Assembly: GCF_905250085.1 (NCBI RefSeq)
Contig: NZ_CAJNOB010000045.1
Coordinates: 1-64,000 of the forward strand
Reading direction: 5' to 3'
DNA: 64,000 bases
DNA from: Candidatus Methylacidithermus pantelleriae
GTDB taxonomy: Bacteria; Verrucomicrobiota; Verrucomicrobiia; Methylacidiphilales; Methylacidiphilaceae
This document shows, one piece after another, positions 18,309-26,647 of the stretch. The position numbers and the translations under genes are program-made. Below the pieces are notes generated by a model. The model worked only from the letters and a program-made list of their open reading frames with translations, had not been told where the DNA came from and made no database searches. The first letter of the stretch is position 1. Each line of letters begins with the position of its first letter.

Positions 18309-21287
18309 CTATGAGGCCGGTGGTTCGGAGGTCTTCTTTTCTTGGGGAGCGGCAGGATCTTTCTGCGTTTCCCGGTATCCCCCCAGGTGATTGGGTCCCG
18401 GGTCAGAGGGAACAGCGGCTTGGCCTGTCTCCAGAGGAGTGCACGGAGAACCTCTCGGAGAATCGAGAGTGGATTCGACCGCAGCAGGCCTGGCTTGGTT
18501 AGCGTCAGCATCCGACGCCAAAGAAGTTGGTTGTTTCCGTAAGAGCCTCCAGCGATCGAGCAAGCATAGAATTTGAGGAAGAACCCAGAGGCTTGTGACC
18601 AAACAGCTTCCGATACCAACAAGCATAAGAAGGCCGATACTGTAGAGTCCCCGATGCGTGCTGACCAAAAGCGAGCCAAATCCAATAAGGGCCGTGACGG
18701 CCGAAAGGAGGATGGCTTTGCCCGTGCTAGTAGAAAAGAGATTCATCCGGCCTTCCTCTTGGTAGCGATCCACCGCGTAAATGCCATAGGCAACCCCGAT
18801 CCCAAGTACCAGGGGGAGGGTAATGATATTGGCTGGATTGAACGGAATTTGCGCTAACCCCACGATTCCGAGCGCCCACAGGGAGCCCAGACCAAGGGGC
18901 AAAAGGGTCAAGAGAATGTACCCAGGGTGCAAAAAGTGGATCGCAACCAGAATTGCGACGACGATCAGTGCCCACCGGGCGGCATCGAGATAGGCCTTGC
19001 GCAAAAGTTCAATGTACTCGTAGTTTTCCACAGGCGTTCCGGTAACATTGGGATCAATCGTTCTTAAGTCTTTGACAAAACGGGCAAGACTCTGGTGGTC
19101 CCAAGGACTTTCCTTGGGAGAAATTTCGATCAGAATCCTGCCGCTGGGCGATCGATAGCGTTCCAATAACTCAACAGGAAGATCCTCCAGCCCGATAGGC
19201 CGATCCACCTTTTGACTGGCAAGCCACGCAAGATTTCGTTGCATCGCTCCAAACACTTCAATCTGGTAACGATTCAACCTGCGGCCCAATTCCTCCTGAG
19301 AGGTTTGTTCCATGGCCGCCAGAGCCCGTTCTAAGGGAGGGATAAGCTTGGAAAAGACCTCGACCGCGTCTCTGGCCTGTTGGGCAAAGGCGGTGTATTT
19401 CTTGGCCTCACGGTATCCTTCACGACTTTTCTCAAGTAGGGAAGCAAGGTCCCTGCGCACACGAGCGACATTAATCTGCGAACGAACATCCGTCTGGATC
19501 CGTGCACCTTTTAACCGCTGGACGATCCGCCGAATGAGGGCCTGCTTTTCAGAAATTTTTTCTGGAAAAAACTCCGTTAACGAATGAAGGTCTCTGACCG
19601 TTGGAAGTTTCTTGAACTGCTCCACTCGTTTCTTGGCCTCTTCCAGGTCATTGGCCACGGAAACGGCAACCACCACCGAGTTTGCGGGGGATTGGAGAAG
19701 GGAAAGCTCTTCCTGAACAGACTCAAGCTTGGGATTTTGTAAGTGGAGAAGGTTGTAATCAAACGTAACCTTCTGGGCATACTGCCAAGCCAGCCAGCTT
19801 GCCACGGCAGCGGCGGCTAGCACCCCCCAGGGAAAAGAGAAAAGGATGCGGTGGACAAAAGGACCGGCCGCCCAGTGCGATCGCGAAGCTTCCGTCTGAA
19901 GCTTGTGGGGCTCCCGTCCCCGATCCCGGAGAATGTACGCAGCTGGCAGGACAATCAGGTTGCCCACCAGGCAGAAAAGAACGCCAGCCCCCGCCACAGC
20001 CCCAAACTCGGCCAGACCAATAAAGTCATTAAAGCACATGCTAAAGAAAGCCACGGCTGTCGTGGCTCCTCCCGTGAGGATCGCAACCCCGGTGTGGCGC
20101 AGCGTGTTATCCAGGGCGTCCCGGAGGCTTCTTCCCAGTGCAAGCTCCTCCTCATAACGACTCATGATCTGGATGCCAAAGTCGATCCCAAGTCCTACTA
20201 CCATGGCAACGAAAGCCTCGGAAATGAGGTTGAGATGGCCGATCGCCAGGGTAGCAAACCCAAGAGACCCACAAAGCGCCAGCACCAGGACCACGATCGC
20301 GACCAAAGGGCGCCATAACTCGCCGTAGGCGACCACGTAAAGGAGGGCAACGAGCGCGAAGGCAATTCCCGTTGCTCGAATCGTATCTTGAGAGCTTGTC
20401 TCAAGCTCATCAGCTGCGAGCACCGGCTCCCCCGTGAGCCCGATGTGGACTTGTGGGTTTTGGGTCTGGATCGTCGCAAGAACTTGACGTAACCGATGGA
20501 CAATCCTTTGATTTTCGTCGGTTGCTTGAGCCCCGATCGGGGGGCTGGCCAGGACAAGAATAATGCGTCCTTGATCGAAGCTAATGAATTCGTTTTCGGT
20601 TTTGAGCCGCTGGAAGTCTTCTAGCTTTGCTTGAGCTACCTTGCTGGCTTTGCTCTCGGCAGGGCTGGCCACAGGAGTTCTTACCGTCACACGGCCCTCG
20701 ACCGTATCCGCCAGCCGGTTTAGCATGGCAATGAATTGGTCAATAAAAGGTTTAAACTCTTTCCAGTTTTCAGCCTTTCGCAGATAGGCTTCAGAGAAGC
20801 GGGCGTTGGCCTGGTCGAGCATGGAGTGAACGTTTAGGCGCACCTTCGGTTGCCGAAGCGCCTTGAGGTAGCCTTGGAGGTCTTTTTCGATCTGGCGCAG
20901 GTCATCCGTGTCGAGGAAAAGGAGAAACCGATCCTCGAGCCGGCTGAAATCCAGCCGATAAAGGACTCTTCGCAAGGGGGGGCTCATTTGTTTCAGCGCT
21001 TCCCCAATCTTTTGGGCAACCTCGCGGTTCTTTTCGGGATCGTTCGACCGGACAACCACAACATAATCTCCTTCCGCCTGGAATTCGTTTTTGTACTGGA
21101 GGTAGTTTCTGTGGATCGGCGAATCGGGTCGAATAATGGCATCGGTGTCGTTGATTACTCTCAGACGAGTTGCCGCGAGCCAGGCGGACGCACCAGCCAC
21201 TACAATGGAGCAAAGAACGATCGGGACTGGCAACGTCCAAACGAGGCTCGAAATGCCTCGGGCTAAAAATTCCAGTGTGCGTCGCAT
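18309..21287 (-). CDS. hpnN: MMPL/RND exporter, HpnN-like
   Basis: 992 residues with the two-fold RND architecture: a TM near residues 15-35, a long periplasmic region with coiled-coil-rich helices, a TM cluster at about 300-470 (LLYVVAYGELWRPLVAIVVL and GLGIDFGIQIMSRYEEELALG), then a second repeat with TMs at about 480-500 and 770-930 (GIGVAYGIYAVDRYQEEG). The first-repeat GLGIDFG motif and the periplasmic pattern DAIIRPDSP match the HpnN subfamily, which moves hopanoids to the outer membrane. No hopanoid synthesis genes (shc, hpnH and so on) occur in the window, so it could be a more general lipid exporter. The last 90 residues are a low-complexity tail rich in Pro and Ser. Confidence 0.72.
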   Translation of the reverse strand: MRRTLEFLARGISSLVWTLPVPIVLCSIVVAGASAWLAATRLRVINDTDAIIRPDSPIHRNYLQYKNEFQAEGDYVVVVRSNDPEKNREVAQKIGEALKQMSPPLRRVLYRLDFSRLEDRFLLFLDTDDLRQIEKDLQGYLKALRQPKVRLNVHSMLDQANARFSEAYLRKAENWKEFKPFIDQFIAMLNRLADTVEGRVTVRTPVASPAESKASKVAQAKLEDFQRLKTENEFISFDQGRIILVLASPPIGAQATDENQRIVHRLRQVLATIQTQNPQVHIGLTGEPVLAADELETSSQDTIRATGIAFALVALLYVVAYGELWRPLVAIVVLVLALCGSLGFATLAIGHLNLISEAFVAMVVGLGIDFGIQIMSRYEEELALGRSLRDALDNTLRHTGVAILTGGATTAVAFFSMCFNDFIGLAEFGAVAGAGVLFCLVGNLIVLPAAYILRDRGREPHKLQTEASRSHWAAGPFVHRILFSFPWGVLAAAAVASWLAWQYAQKVTFDYNLLHLQNPKLESVQEELSLLQSPANSVVVAVSVANDLEEAKKRVEQFKKLPTVRDLHSLTEFFPEKISEKQALIRRIVQRLKGARIQTDVRSQINVARVRRDLASLLEKSREGYREAKKYTAFAQQARDAVEVFSKLIPPLERALAAMEQTSQEELGRRLNRYQIEVFGAMQRNLAWLASQKVDRPIGLEDLPVELLERYRSPSGRILIEISPKESPWDHQSLARFVKDLRTIDPNVTGTPVENYEYIELLRKAYLDAARWALIVVAILVAIHFLHPGYILLTLLPLGLGSLWALGIVGLAQIPFNPANIITLPLVLGIGVAYGIYAVDRYQEEGRMNLFSTSTGKAILLSAVTALIGFGSLLVSTHRGLYSIGLLMLVGIGSCLVTSLWVLPQILCLLDRWRLLRKQPTSLASDADANQARPAAVESTLDSPRGSPCTPLETGQAAVPSDPGPNHLGGYRETQKDPAAPQEKKTSEPPAS

Positions 21288-21652
21288 CTTGTTTTTCGTG
21301 GGACGCCGGGGGGTACACTGCTATCCAAGGATACCCCGCCTGAAAAGGCCTTTTACACAAAAATAGAGAAGAAAAAAGACGAAAAAAGTCGCAATTGCGT
21401 TCGATGTGCCTCGCTTTTGGGGAAAGGAAGACCGGATATTGCTGGGAATCTTTTTAAAAAGACTCGTCCAACGGGCGGTTTGGACGTAAGAGAACAAACC
21501 CGGGCACATTTTTTGTATCCGATTTTTGCATTGACTAAAAGGGACCCACTGCCATAAGAGGTGCACTAGGTGCTTTAGGCAGCTTTGCGGGAAGCACAAA
21601 GAGGAGTGTGGGACTTCTGTTTCAATCCCTTTACGACAAGGAGGACAGAGAA
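21288..21652. other. Intergenic region between divergent genes
   Basis: AT-rich relative to the surroundings. Apart from a possible plus-strand promoter (separate entry) and the ribosome binding site AAGGAGG at 21638-21644, I see nothing here; the 92-codon minus-strand frame at 21321-21599 has no recognisable product. Confidence 0.4.
21531..21558 (+). promoter_or_regulatory. Candidate sigma70-type promoter for the OM beta-barrel gene
   Basis: TTGACT at 21531-21536 and CATAAG at 21553-21558 are separated by 16 bp. This would place transcription start near 21565 and leave a leader of about 90 nt before the GTG at 21653. Consensus match only. Confidence 0.3.
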
Positions 21653-22528
21653 GTGAAAGGAAAAAGATCTCTCTGCATCGCGTTGGTGGGGGTAGCTGGT
21701 TTAGGGTTGGGCATTCTTTCGGCTTGGGCGGGTGAGGAAACTGGCGGCAAAGAAGTAGTCGAAAAGCAGGTAACCCCCGAAGAAGGACAAGGGCTTCTCA
21801 AAGGGTTGTATATTGGGGTTGTCGGTGGGGGAGCGATTTCCGATAACGACCCAGCACGGGGGGATTTGGATGGGCCTCCGGGAGTACTCCCGACCGCTTT
21901 CGTTCAGGGTTCCTCAATTAGCCATGCTGGGGCGGTAGGTGGGTTAGCCGTTGGGAAGCTCTTTGATTGCGTTTTGTGGCAGAGCGGTGATGGAAAATTT
22001 AAGCTTTTGCCAGCCTTGGAGTTTGAAGGGGTATGGGTGGGACAAACCTATTCGACCAATGTAAATGGCTTTCTCAATCCCGTACCCTTTGCCCCGGGGG
22101 TTTTCAGCTTTCCGCTTCATTTTCGGGCGGATGCCGATGTGGGGCTTTTGACTCTCAATGCAAAGCTTCTCCTGGCGACCCCTTGGGGAGTCCTTCCGTA
22201 CGTAGGAGCCGGATTTGGAGGGGGGATTATTGAGTTATCGAACGCTTCCCTCGTTACACAGGCAGGGCCAGGAGCCTTTTTTCCCCCAGGCCTGAATCTT
22301 TTGACGAGTCATTCCGCTAGCGATGTTGCTCCAACCGCCCAGGGGATAGCAGGGCTCCTTTTCCCCATTGGCCCCCACTGGGCTTTGCTTGCACAGTACA
22401 ACTTCGTTTGGATCGGCAATACGAACTACGTATTTCAAAACATTTTACCCCCTGGGGATCCCTTCCATGTGCATGCAGGAGATTTGTTTGAGCACGTATT
22501 CGTCGGTGGAGTAGTGTATCGCTTCTAG
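21653..22528 (+). CDS. Outer-membrane beta-barrel protein
   Basis: About 291 residues from the GTG at 21653, chosen because AAGGAGG sits 8 nt before it and because it starts a clean signal peptide (basic start, then hydrophobic core and AWAG). The mature chain alternates hydrophobic strands and turns with Gly-rich loops (VVGGGAISDND, YVGAGFGGGIIELS, LLAQYNFVWIG) and ends with a C-terminal aromatic strand (VFVGGVVYRF), typical of OmpW/opacity-like porins of this size. No ligand can be inferred. It is divergent from the HpnN-like gene and is followed by a strong terminator, so it is a single-gene unit. Confidence 0.72.
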   Translation: MKGKRSLCIALVGVAGLGLGILSAWAGEETGGKEVVEKQVTPEEGQGLLKGLYIGVVGGGAISDNDPARGDLDGPPGVLPTAFVQGSSISHAGAVGGLAVGKLFDCVLWQSGDGKFKLLPALEFEGVWVGQTYSTNVNGFLNPVPFAPGVFSFPLHFRADADVGLLTLNAKLLLATPWGVLPYVGAGFGGGIIELSNASLVTQAGPGAFFPPGLNLLTSHSASDVAPTAQGIAGLLFPIGPHWALLAQYNFVWIGNTNYVFQNILPPGDPFHVHAGDLFEHVFVGGVVYRF

Positions 22529-22559
22529 CTTGCTTGCAAAAGATGGGCGCTTAAAAAGT

Positions 22560-22589
22560 AGGCCCCCCTTTGCGGGGGCCTGCTCTTTT
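22560..22589 (+). terminator. Rho-independent terminator after the OM protein gene
   Basis: An 8-bp GC-rich stem (AGGCCCCC paired with GGGGGCCT) and a 6-nt loop, followed by GCTCTTTTA. It lies about 30 bp after the stop codon at 22528. Confidence 0.85.
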
Positions 22590-22591
22590 AG

Positions 22592-23164
22592 GGACTGGTA
22601 GAAACTGCGTTAAAAAACGCTCTTTCGTAGTCCAACAGTTTGAGTCGTAGGTTGTTTTCCTACGATGCGAGCGATTGCTGCGTGGTCGTTACAAGGGGCG
22701 TGGGCGATAGCTGATTTTTTCCCGACTTCCTAACACTTGAGGCTTCGTTGGACTTTGATCGGCGTCAGAGTTCTCAACGGGAGAACTTCGTGGTTTTTCT
22801 TTTGCTTTGGTATTTTTTCCCATCGGGGGAGGGGACGGATAGAGAAATCTTAGGATGAATTCTTTTGGTTTTCGTTGCGGGTGAAGGCCGATTGAGGATC
22901 ATGCAGGGCAACGGAGTCCTTTTGAGTTGGATCGCCTCTTTGCGGCCGAAGGGAGAGATAACGGAATAGGTCTGTGACACTCGGCCGATAAAAACTAAGC
23001 CCATCCCGTACGCCAGTACGGCACCAAAGCAATCGCACTCGCTGTTTTCTTTGCAAAAGCTTTGTCGGCTTGGCTACAAAGGAAGTTTTTCCGGTAGATC
23101 GTGACACCTCCTTCCGGATTGTGAAAAAACTGAGGAGGTTGTAGCAAAAGGATGATTCCCTTCC
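22592..23164. other. Gene-free stretch, 0.6 kb
   Basis: Frames on the minus strand (for example 22774-23004) read as basic, Ser-rich shadow sequence with no recognisable product. Next to it is an IS607 tnpA remnant, and this part may be flanking debris. Confidence 0.4.
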
Positions 23165-23635
23165 CAGTTTGGCTGATTGAGGGTTAGGGGAACGCGGCCA
23201 ATGCCGATTCCCGGTACTCAAAGCCGAAACGCGTGAGCCGGTCGTGGTGCTCGACCAGGATGACGACAACCTTCGGATCACGCAGCCCACGAGCCCTCTG
23301 CGATGGCCGTTCCTCTCGGAGCCGAGCTCCCTAACGGCCTTGACGATCCGTAACGGCTTACTTAAAGAGCCAACTCGGAGAACCCAAGCCAATGGTCTGT
23401 CTCAATCCGCTTTTTTGATCGGCGCTAGAAACGCGCGCGTAGAAGGCCACCCCATTGGGTTGTGCCCCATCCGGATGCACGATTATCGACCCACTCGGCA
23501 ACTGCTCTGCGGGAAGAGACAGACGCTCCTCTTCCTCCTCCTACATCCGCGAAGCCCTCTTGTAGTCAACACCCTGCCGCTTGGCCCATCCACTGAACCT
23601 CATTCGGATATACTGCCATATACAGACCTGTGTGT
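23165..23635 (-). pseudogene. tnpA: IS607-family TnpA remnant, copy 2 (tnpA only)
   Basis: On the minus strand, at about 23635-23555, the sequence reads QYIRMRFSGWAKRQGVDYKR then ASRM and a stop, the best preserved N-terminal HTH of the three copies (family consensus WAKxxGVxYxTAxRW). Near its 3' end it reads VVVILVEHHDRLTRFGFEYR, the family signature motif before the C-terminal tail. The intervening part is frameshifted and no tnpB is found beside it, so this is a truncated, dead copy. It lies in the same orientation as copy 1. Confidence 0.7.
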
Positions 23636-24381
23636 CCCTATGTTGTTCGTAGCTCTTGGCGCCCCTTGCATTGAGATAAAAGTTTGCTTGGGGCGGACTG
23701 ACACAAGCAAACAAGGTAAACTTGCCCAGGAATAGGGGTTGGAAAAAAGTGCTTGGTCAAAGGACTCAAAGAAATGGCCTGGCTCCCTTGAGCCTGTTTG
23801 TAACCTCTCTTGGGCCTGCGCTTTCGTTGACCAAACCGTTCTGCGACACAACGAGAGGTGTCCGTCCGAGACCGATCGCACAAGTCTTGGGTGGATATGG
23901 ACTTCCGAGGCCCCTGTTTCTTTCTTCTCCTAGGTAGAGAGGATGATTTTTTACCGTTTCTGGGAGCCTCGTTAGGGGGAGAGGAATGACGGGTGCAGAG
24001 CTCCTTCTTTTTTCCTCTTCGCCAGTGTCTATGTCGGTTTCGGACGGGGTTCGCAGCTGATAATGGTTTTAGAGGAGATTGACCGGAGATAGGCTTTGCC
24101 ATAGCGGGGAAGCGAGCGGTCGAAGACTTGTCCTTGCCGGGAGTCGGGTGGAGACGACAAATGCCTCTGGACGGGACATAGACCTTACTTTTGAGTGACC
24201 AGTTTACGAGGAAAAGGGAGTCCGGTGGCATGAAACACCGGTGTCTTTACCCGGTAACGGGCGGATGGCCGGAAGCAACCCTTGTATCCTCTCGGCAACG
24301 GGGGTAAAGAACGAGGAAAAAAAGCTTTTTGTCATTAAGCTCGTTGTCACCCACTTAACGTTCGATGCGTCGCAAAAGCGT
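23636..24381. other. Gene-free stretch, 0.75 kb
   Basis: A 197-codon minus-strand frame (23638-24231) is very basic and has no recognisable fold. I would not annotate it. Nothing else is visible before the start of the small exported protein gene at 24382. Confidence 0.4.
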
Positions 24382-24678
24382 ATGAAGAAACTTCATGTTC
24401 TTTTGGTTGGGATAGTTCTTGGGGTCGGGGCGCTTCCCTCTTATGGGTTTGTGGTGGTGGCGACACCACCGCCTCCTCCCCCGGTAGTAGTGGTTCGGCC
24501 GGCCCCGCCAGGTCCGGGATGGGTATGGGTACCCGGTCACTGGGTTTGGAGGGGACGTTGGGTGTGGAAGCATGGGCACTGGGTTCGGCGCCCTTGGCCA
24601 GGGGCGGTGTGGGTTCCTGGGCATTGGGCGCGCCGGCCTGGAGGTTGGGTGTGGGTCCCAGGGCATTGGGCCCGGTAG
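24382..24678 (+). CDS. Small exported YXWGXW-like repeat protein
   Basis: 98 residues from the ATG at 24382, which begins a good signal peptide (MKKLHVLLVGIVLGVGALPS). The mature part is a proline run (residues 32-37) followed by four to five repeats of a W-V-P-G-H-W type unit (GWVWVPGHWVWRGRWVWK, AVWVPGHWARRPGGWVWVPGHWAR). Repeats of this type occur in small exported Trp/Gly-rich proteins (YXWGXW family); the function is unknown, perhaps in the cell envelope. A longer frame from 24241 exists, but it would prevent signal-peptide function. Confidence 0.65.
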   Translation: MKKLHVLLVGIVLGVGALPSYGFVVVATPPPPPPVVVVRPAPPGPGWVWVPGHWVWRGRWVWKHGHWVRRPWPGAVWVPGHWARRPGGWVWVPGHWAR

Positions 24679-24800
24679 AAGTCTACTCATAGAAGTCGTT
24701 GAGGAAGGCCAGAAATGGGAAATAAAGGAGGCTTGCCGTTCCCTAAAAGGTGAGGTTACCGTTTGCCCAAACAGGCGTCAGAACGTGCAGGGGGCGGCTT

Positions 24801-25109
24801 ATGCGGTTTCAAAAAGTGGCTAAAGTCTCTCAGATCCCTGAAGGTAGAGGTATCTGTATCGAGTGGCAAGGAGAACGGATTGCCATTTTTCGAATCGGAC
24901 AGGAGTTTTTTGCCATTGGAGACACGTGTACTCACGCGGGTGGTTCCTTAAGCGAGGGCTTTGTGGAGGGCTACGAAGTGGAGTGTCCGCTCCATGGGGC
25001 ACGATTCGAACTGGCAACGGGACGGGCTGTTTGTGGGCCGGCTTTTGAGGATGTCCCTTCCTACCGCACTCGGGTCGTGGGCGAGGACGTTGAAATAGAA
25101 GTTCCATGA
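24801..25109 (+). CDS. Rieske [2Fe-2S] ferredoxin-like protein (NirD-type)
   Basis: 102 residues from the ATG at 24801. It is a small, soluble Rieske protein: CTHAGGSLSEGF (C-x-H) and CPLHGARFEL (C-x2-H) provide the four ligands, and FEDVPSYRTRVVGEDVEIEVP closes the barrel. The size and the missing transmembrane segment fit NirD-type or biphenyl-dioxygenase-type ferredoxins. No nitrite reductase large subunit or dioxygenase is adjacent, so I assign no pathway. The gene lies about 120 bp after the small exported protein gene, and there is a gap of 320 bp before the MFS gene. The ORF has in-frame codons upstream to 24750, but homology begins at MRFQK. Confidence 0.82.
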   Translation: MRFQKVAKVSQIPEGRGICIEWQGERIAIFRIGQEFFAIGDTCTHAGGSLSEGFVEGYEVECPLHGARFELATGRAVCGPAFEDVPSYRTRVVGEDVEIEVP

Positions 25110-25432
25110 CAGCTGAAAGGGTTTCGCATTTTCGCTGCTTTGCAGGATGTGCGAGGCAATCTTTCGGGCCTTTTTTTCTCTATTAACAGTGCGGTTTGGT
25201 TTTGGAGAACGTGTATCCGGTCAGGGCGCTAATTTTCGTGCAGGAAACCCTGCAGTCTCGCTTGGGGTAGCGAAAATGGCGCCGGCTTTAGCCGTAGGCT
25301 AGTTGGGATCGCCGGTAGCTCTTCCTTTGGAGTCTTGCTTTTTGCTGGCGGTGGCAGCGATTTTGGCCGGGTAATGCTCGAGGAGGCTAGCCCCTTTTCG
25401 GAGGTAAACTGCGGCGAGGCTAGCCTGGGTGC
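25110..25432. other. Intergenic region, 323 bp
   Basis: No gene on either strand that I can support; only shadow frames. No clear terminator hairpin after the Rieske gene. Confidence 0.4.
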
Positions 25433-26647
25433 ATGGGTTTCCAGTTGGACCGGAGGATTCGTTACCTTTCGCTCTCCATGGCTGCGTATCGGCTCAGCCA
25501 AGGAGTTAGCTTCCCTTTTCTTTCCCTGCATCTTCACAATGAGGTTGGTCTTTCTTTGGGGGAGGTGGGTTTAGGAATCGGTCTTTTAGCTGGAGGAACC
25601 ATTTTTTCCAGTTTGGCCTCTGGCTGGATGGTGGACCGAATGGGAAGGAAACCGGTAATCATTGCATCCGTTCTAGGTCTTGCTGTTGCATCCAGTGGGT
25701 ATGCCAGTACATCGGATTTTCTCAGTTATCTTGGTTTTTGTCTGATTGGGGGGCTATTGGGTTCTGGGGCGTATGAGACCAGCCGCAATGCGATGGTGGC
25801 CGATTGGACACCAGTCGATCAACGAGGGCGAGCGTACGGGCTCTTGCGGATCGGAGGAAACGTTGGATGGAGCTTGGGTCCTCTTTTGGCGGCGTGGCTA
25901 CTGGGCAAGGGGTGGGTAACCTACCGAGACCTTTTCTTTTTAGGAGCTGCGATTCATGGAGCACATGCCCTTTGGCTTGCCTTGGTCCTTGAGGAATCTT
26001 TCCCCCGGGAGCTGCAGGCAGATCAAGAATCAAGGGTTGCAGGCAAGTTGGCTTTTGAAACCTTTGTCCGTTCTCCCAGCTTGAAACAACTTACGTATTT
26101 ATTTACCTATTCGGTCCTTCTGTACGTGGTGTTCACGCAAAATTGGCAGGCCGTTCCTGTGTATGCTCGGAACTTTTTGGGGATGCAGGATCGCGCAATT
26201 GGGATTCTTCTCAGCACCAACGGGACCATGGTGATTCTTTTGCAGGGCCCAATGGCGGCGTGGGTGGATCGGCAACAAAAGGCAAGGGTGCTAGCGATAG
26301 CGGCCGTTCTCTTTGCGGTTTCCGGCGCTATCCTTTTGGGCTGGCATGCAGGCTGGGCACTTTTTGTTTCCTTTACACTTTTCTTTACGCTGGGGGAAAT
26401 GCTCCTTGAGGTGGGAGGACCCGCACTGGCTGCGGAACTAGCGCCTCCGGAAATACGGGGACGAGTTCTTGGGGTTTACGGGAGTGCGTGGGCCATTTCG
26501 TACACGGTGAGCCCGCTTTTGGCTGGATTTCTTTTGGATGCCAGACGGCCCGATCTTTTGTGGCTTTCCCAGGTTATTCTTTCTGCCATGGCTTTTATCC
26601 TAGCGACAAAGCTTGGGAGAACCCGTCCGTTTTTCGCTTGCAGTTGA
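25433..26647 (+). CDS. MFS transporter (drug/metabolite permease)
   Basis: 404 residues with about 12 transmembrane segments. The MFS signature is present between TM2 and TM3 (ASGWMVDRMGRKPV, motif G-x-x-x-D-R-x-G-R-K). Homologues of this type are annotated as multidrug or uncharacterised efflux permeases, and the specificity here cannot be read from the sequence. Length is normal. The upstream context is a gap and the downstream context is gene-free, so it is a single-gene unit. The start at the ATG at 25433 puts a basic segment before TM1; MAAYRLSQ, 15 codons in, is a possible alternative. Confidence 0.8.
   Translation: MGFQLDRRIRYLSLSMAAYRLSQGVSFPFLSLHLHNEVGLSLGEVGLGIGLLAGGTIFSSLASGWMVDRMGRKPVIIASVLGLAVASSGYASTSDFLSYLGFCLIGGLLGSGAYETSRNAMVADWTPVDQRGRAYGLLRIGGNVGWSLGPLLAAWLLGKGWVTYRDLFFLGAAIHGAHALWLALVLEESFPRELQADQESRVAGKLAFETFVRSPSLKQLTYLFTYSVLLYVVFTQNWQAVPVYARNFLGMQDRAIGILLSTNGTMVILLQGPMAAWVDRQQKARVLAIAAVLFAVSGAILLGWHAGWALFVSFTLFFTLGEMLLEVGGPALAAELAPPEIRGRVLGVYGSAWAISYTVSPLLAGFLLDARRPDLLWLSQVILSAMAFILATKLGRTRPFFACS

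Noticed and set aside
17655-18314. A 219-codon plus-strand frame over the toxin gene
   Set aside because: It is antisense to the HNH-type gene, its translation is basic and low-complexity and has no family features; the minus-strand frame has clear motifs.
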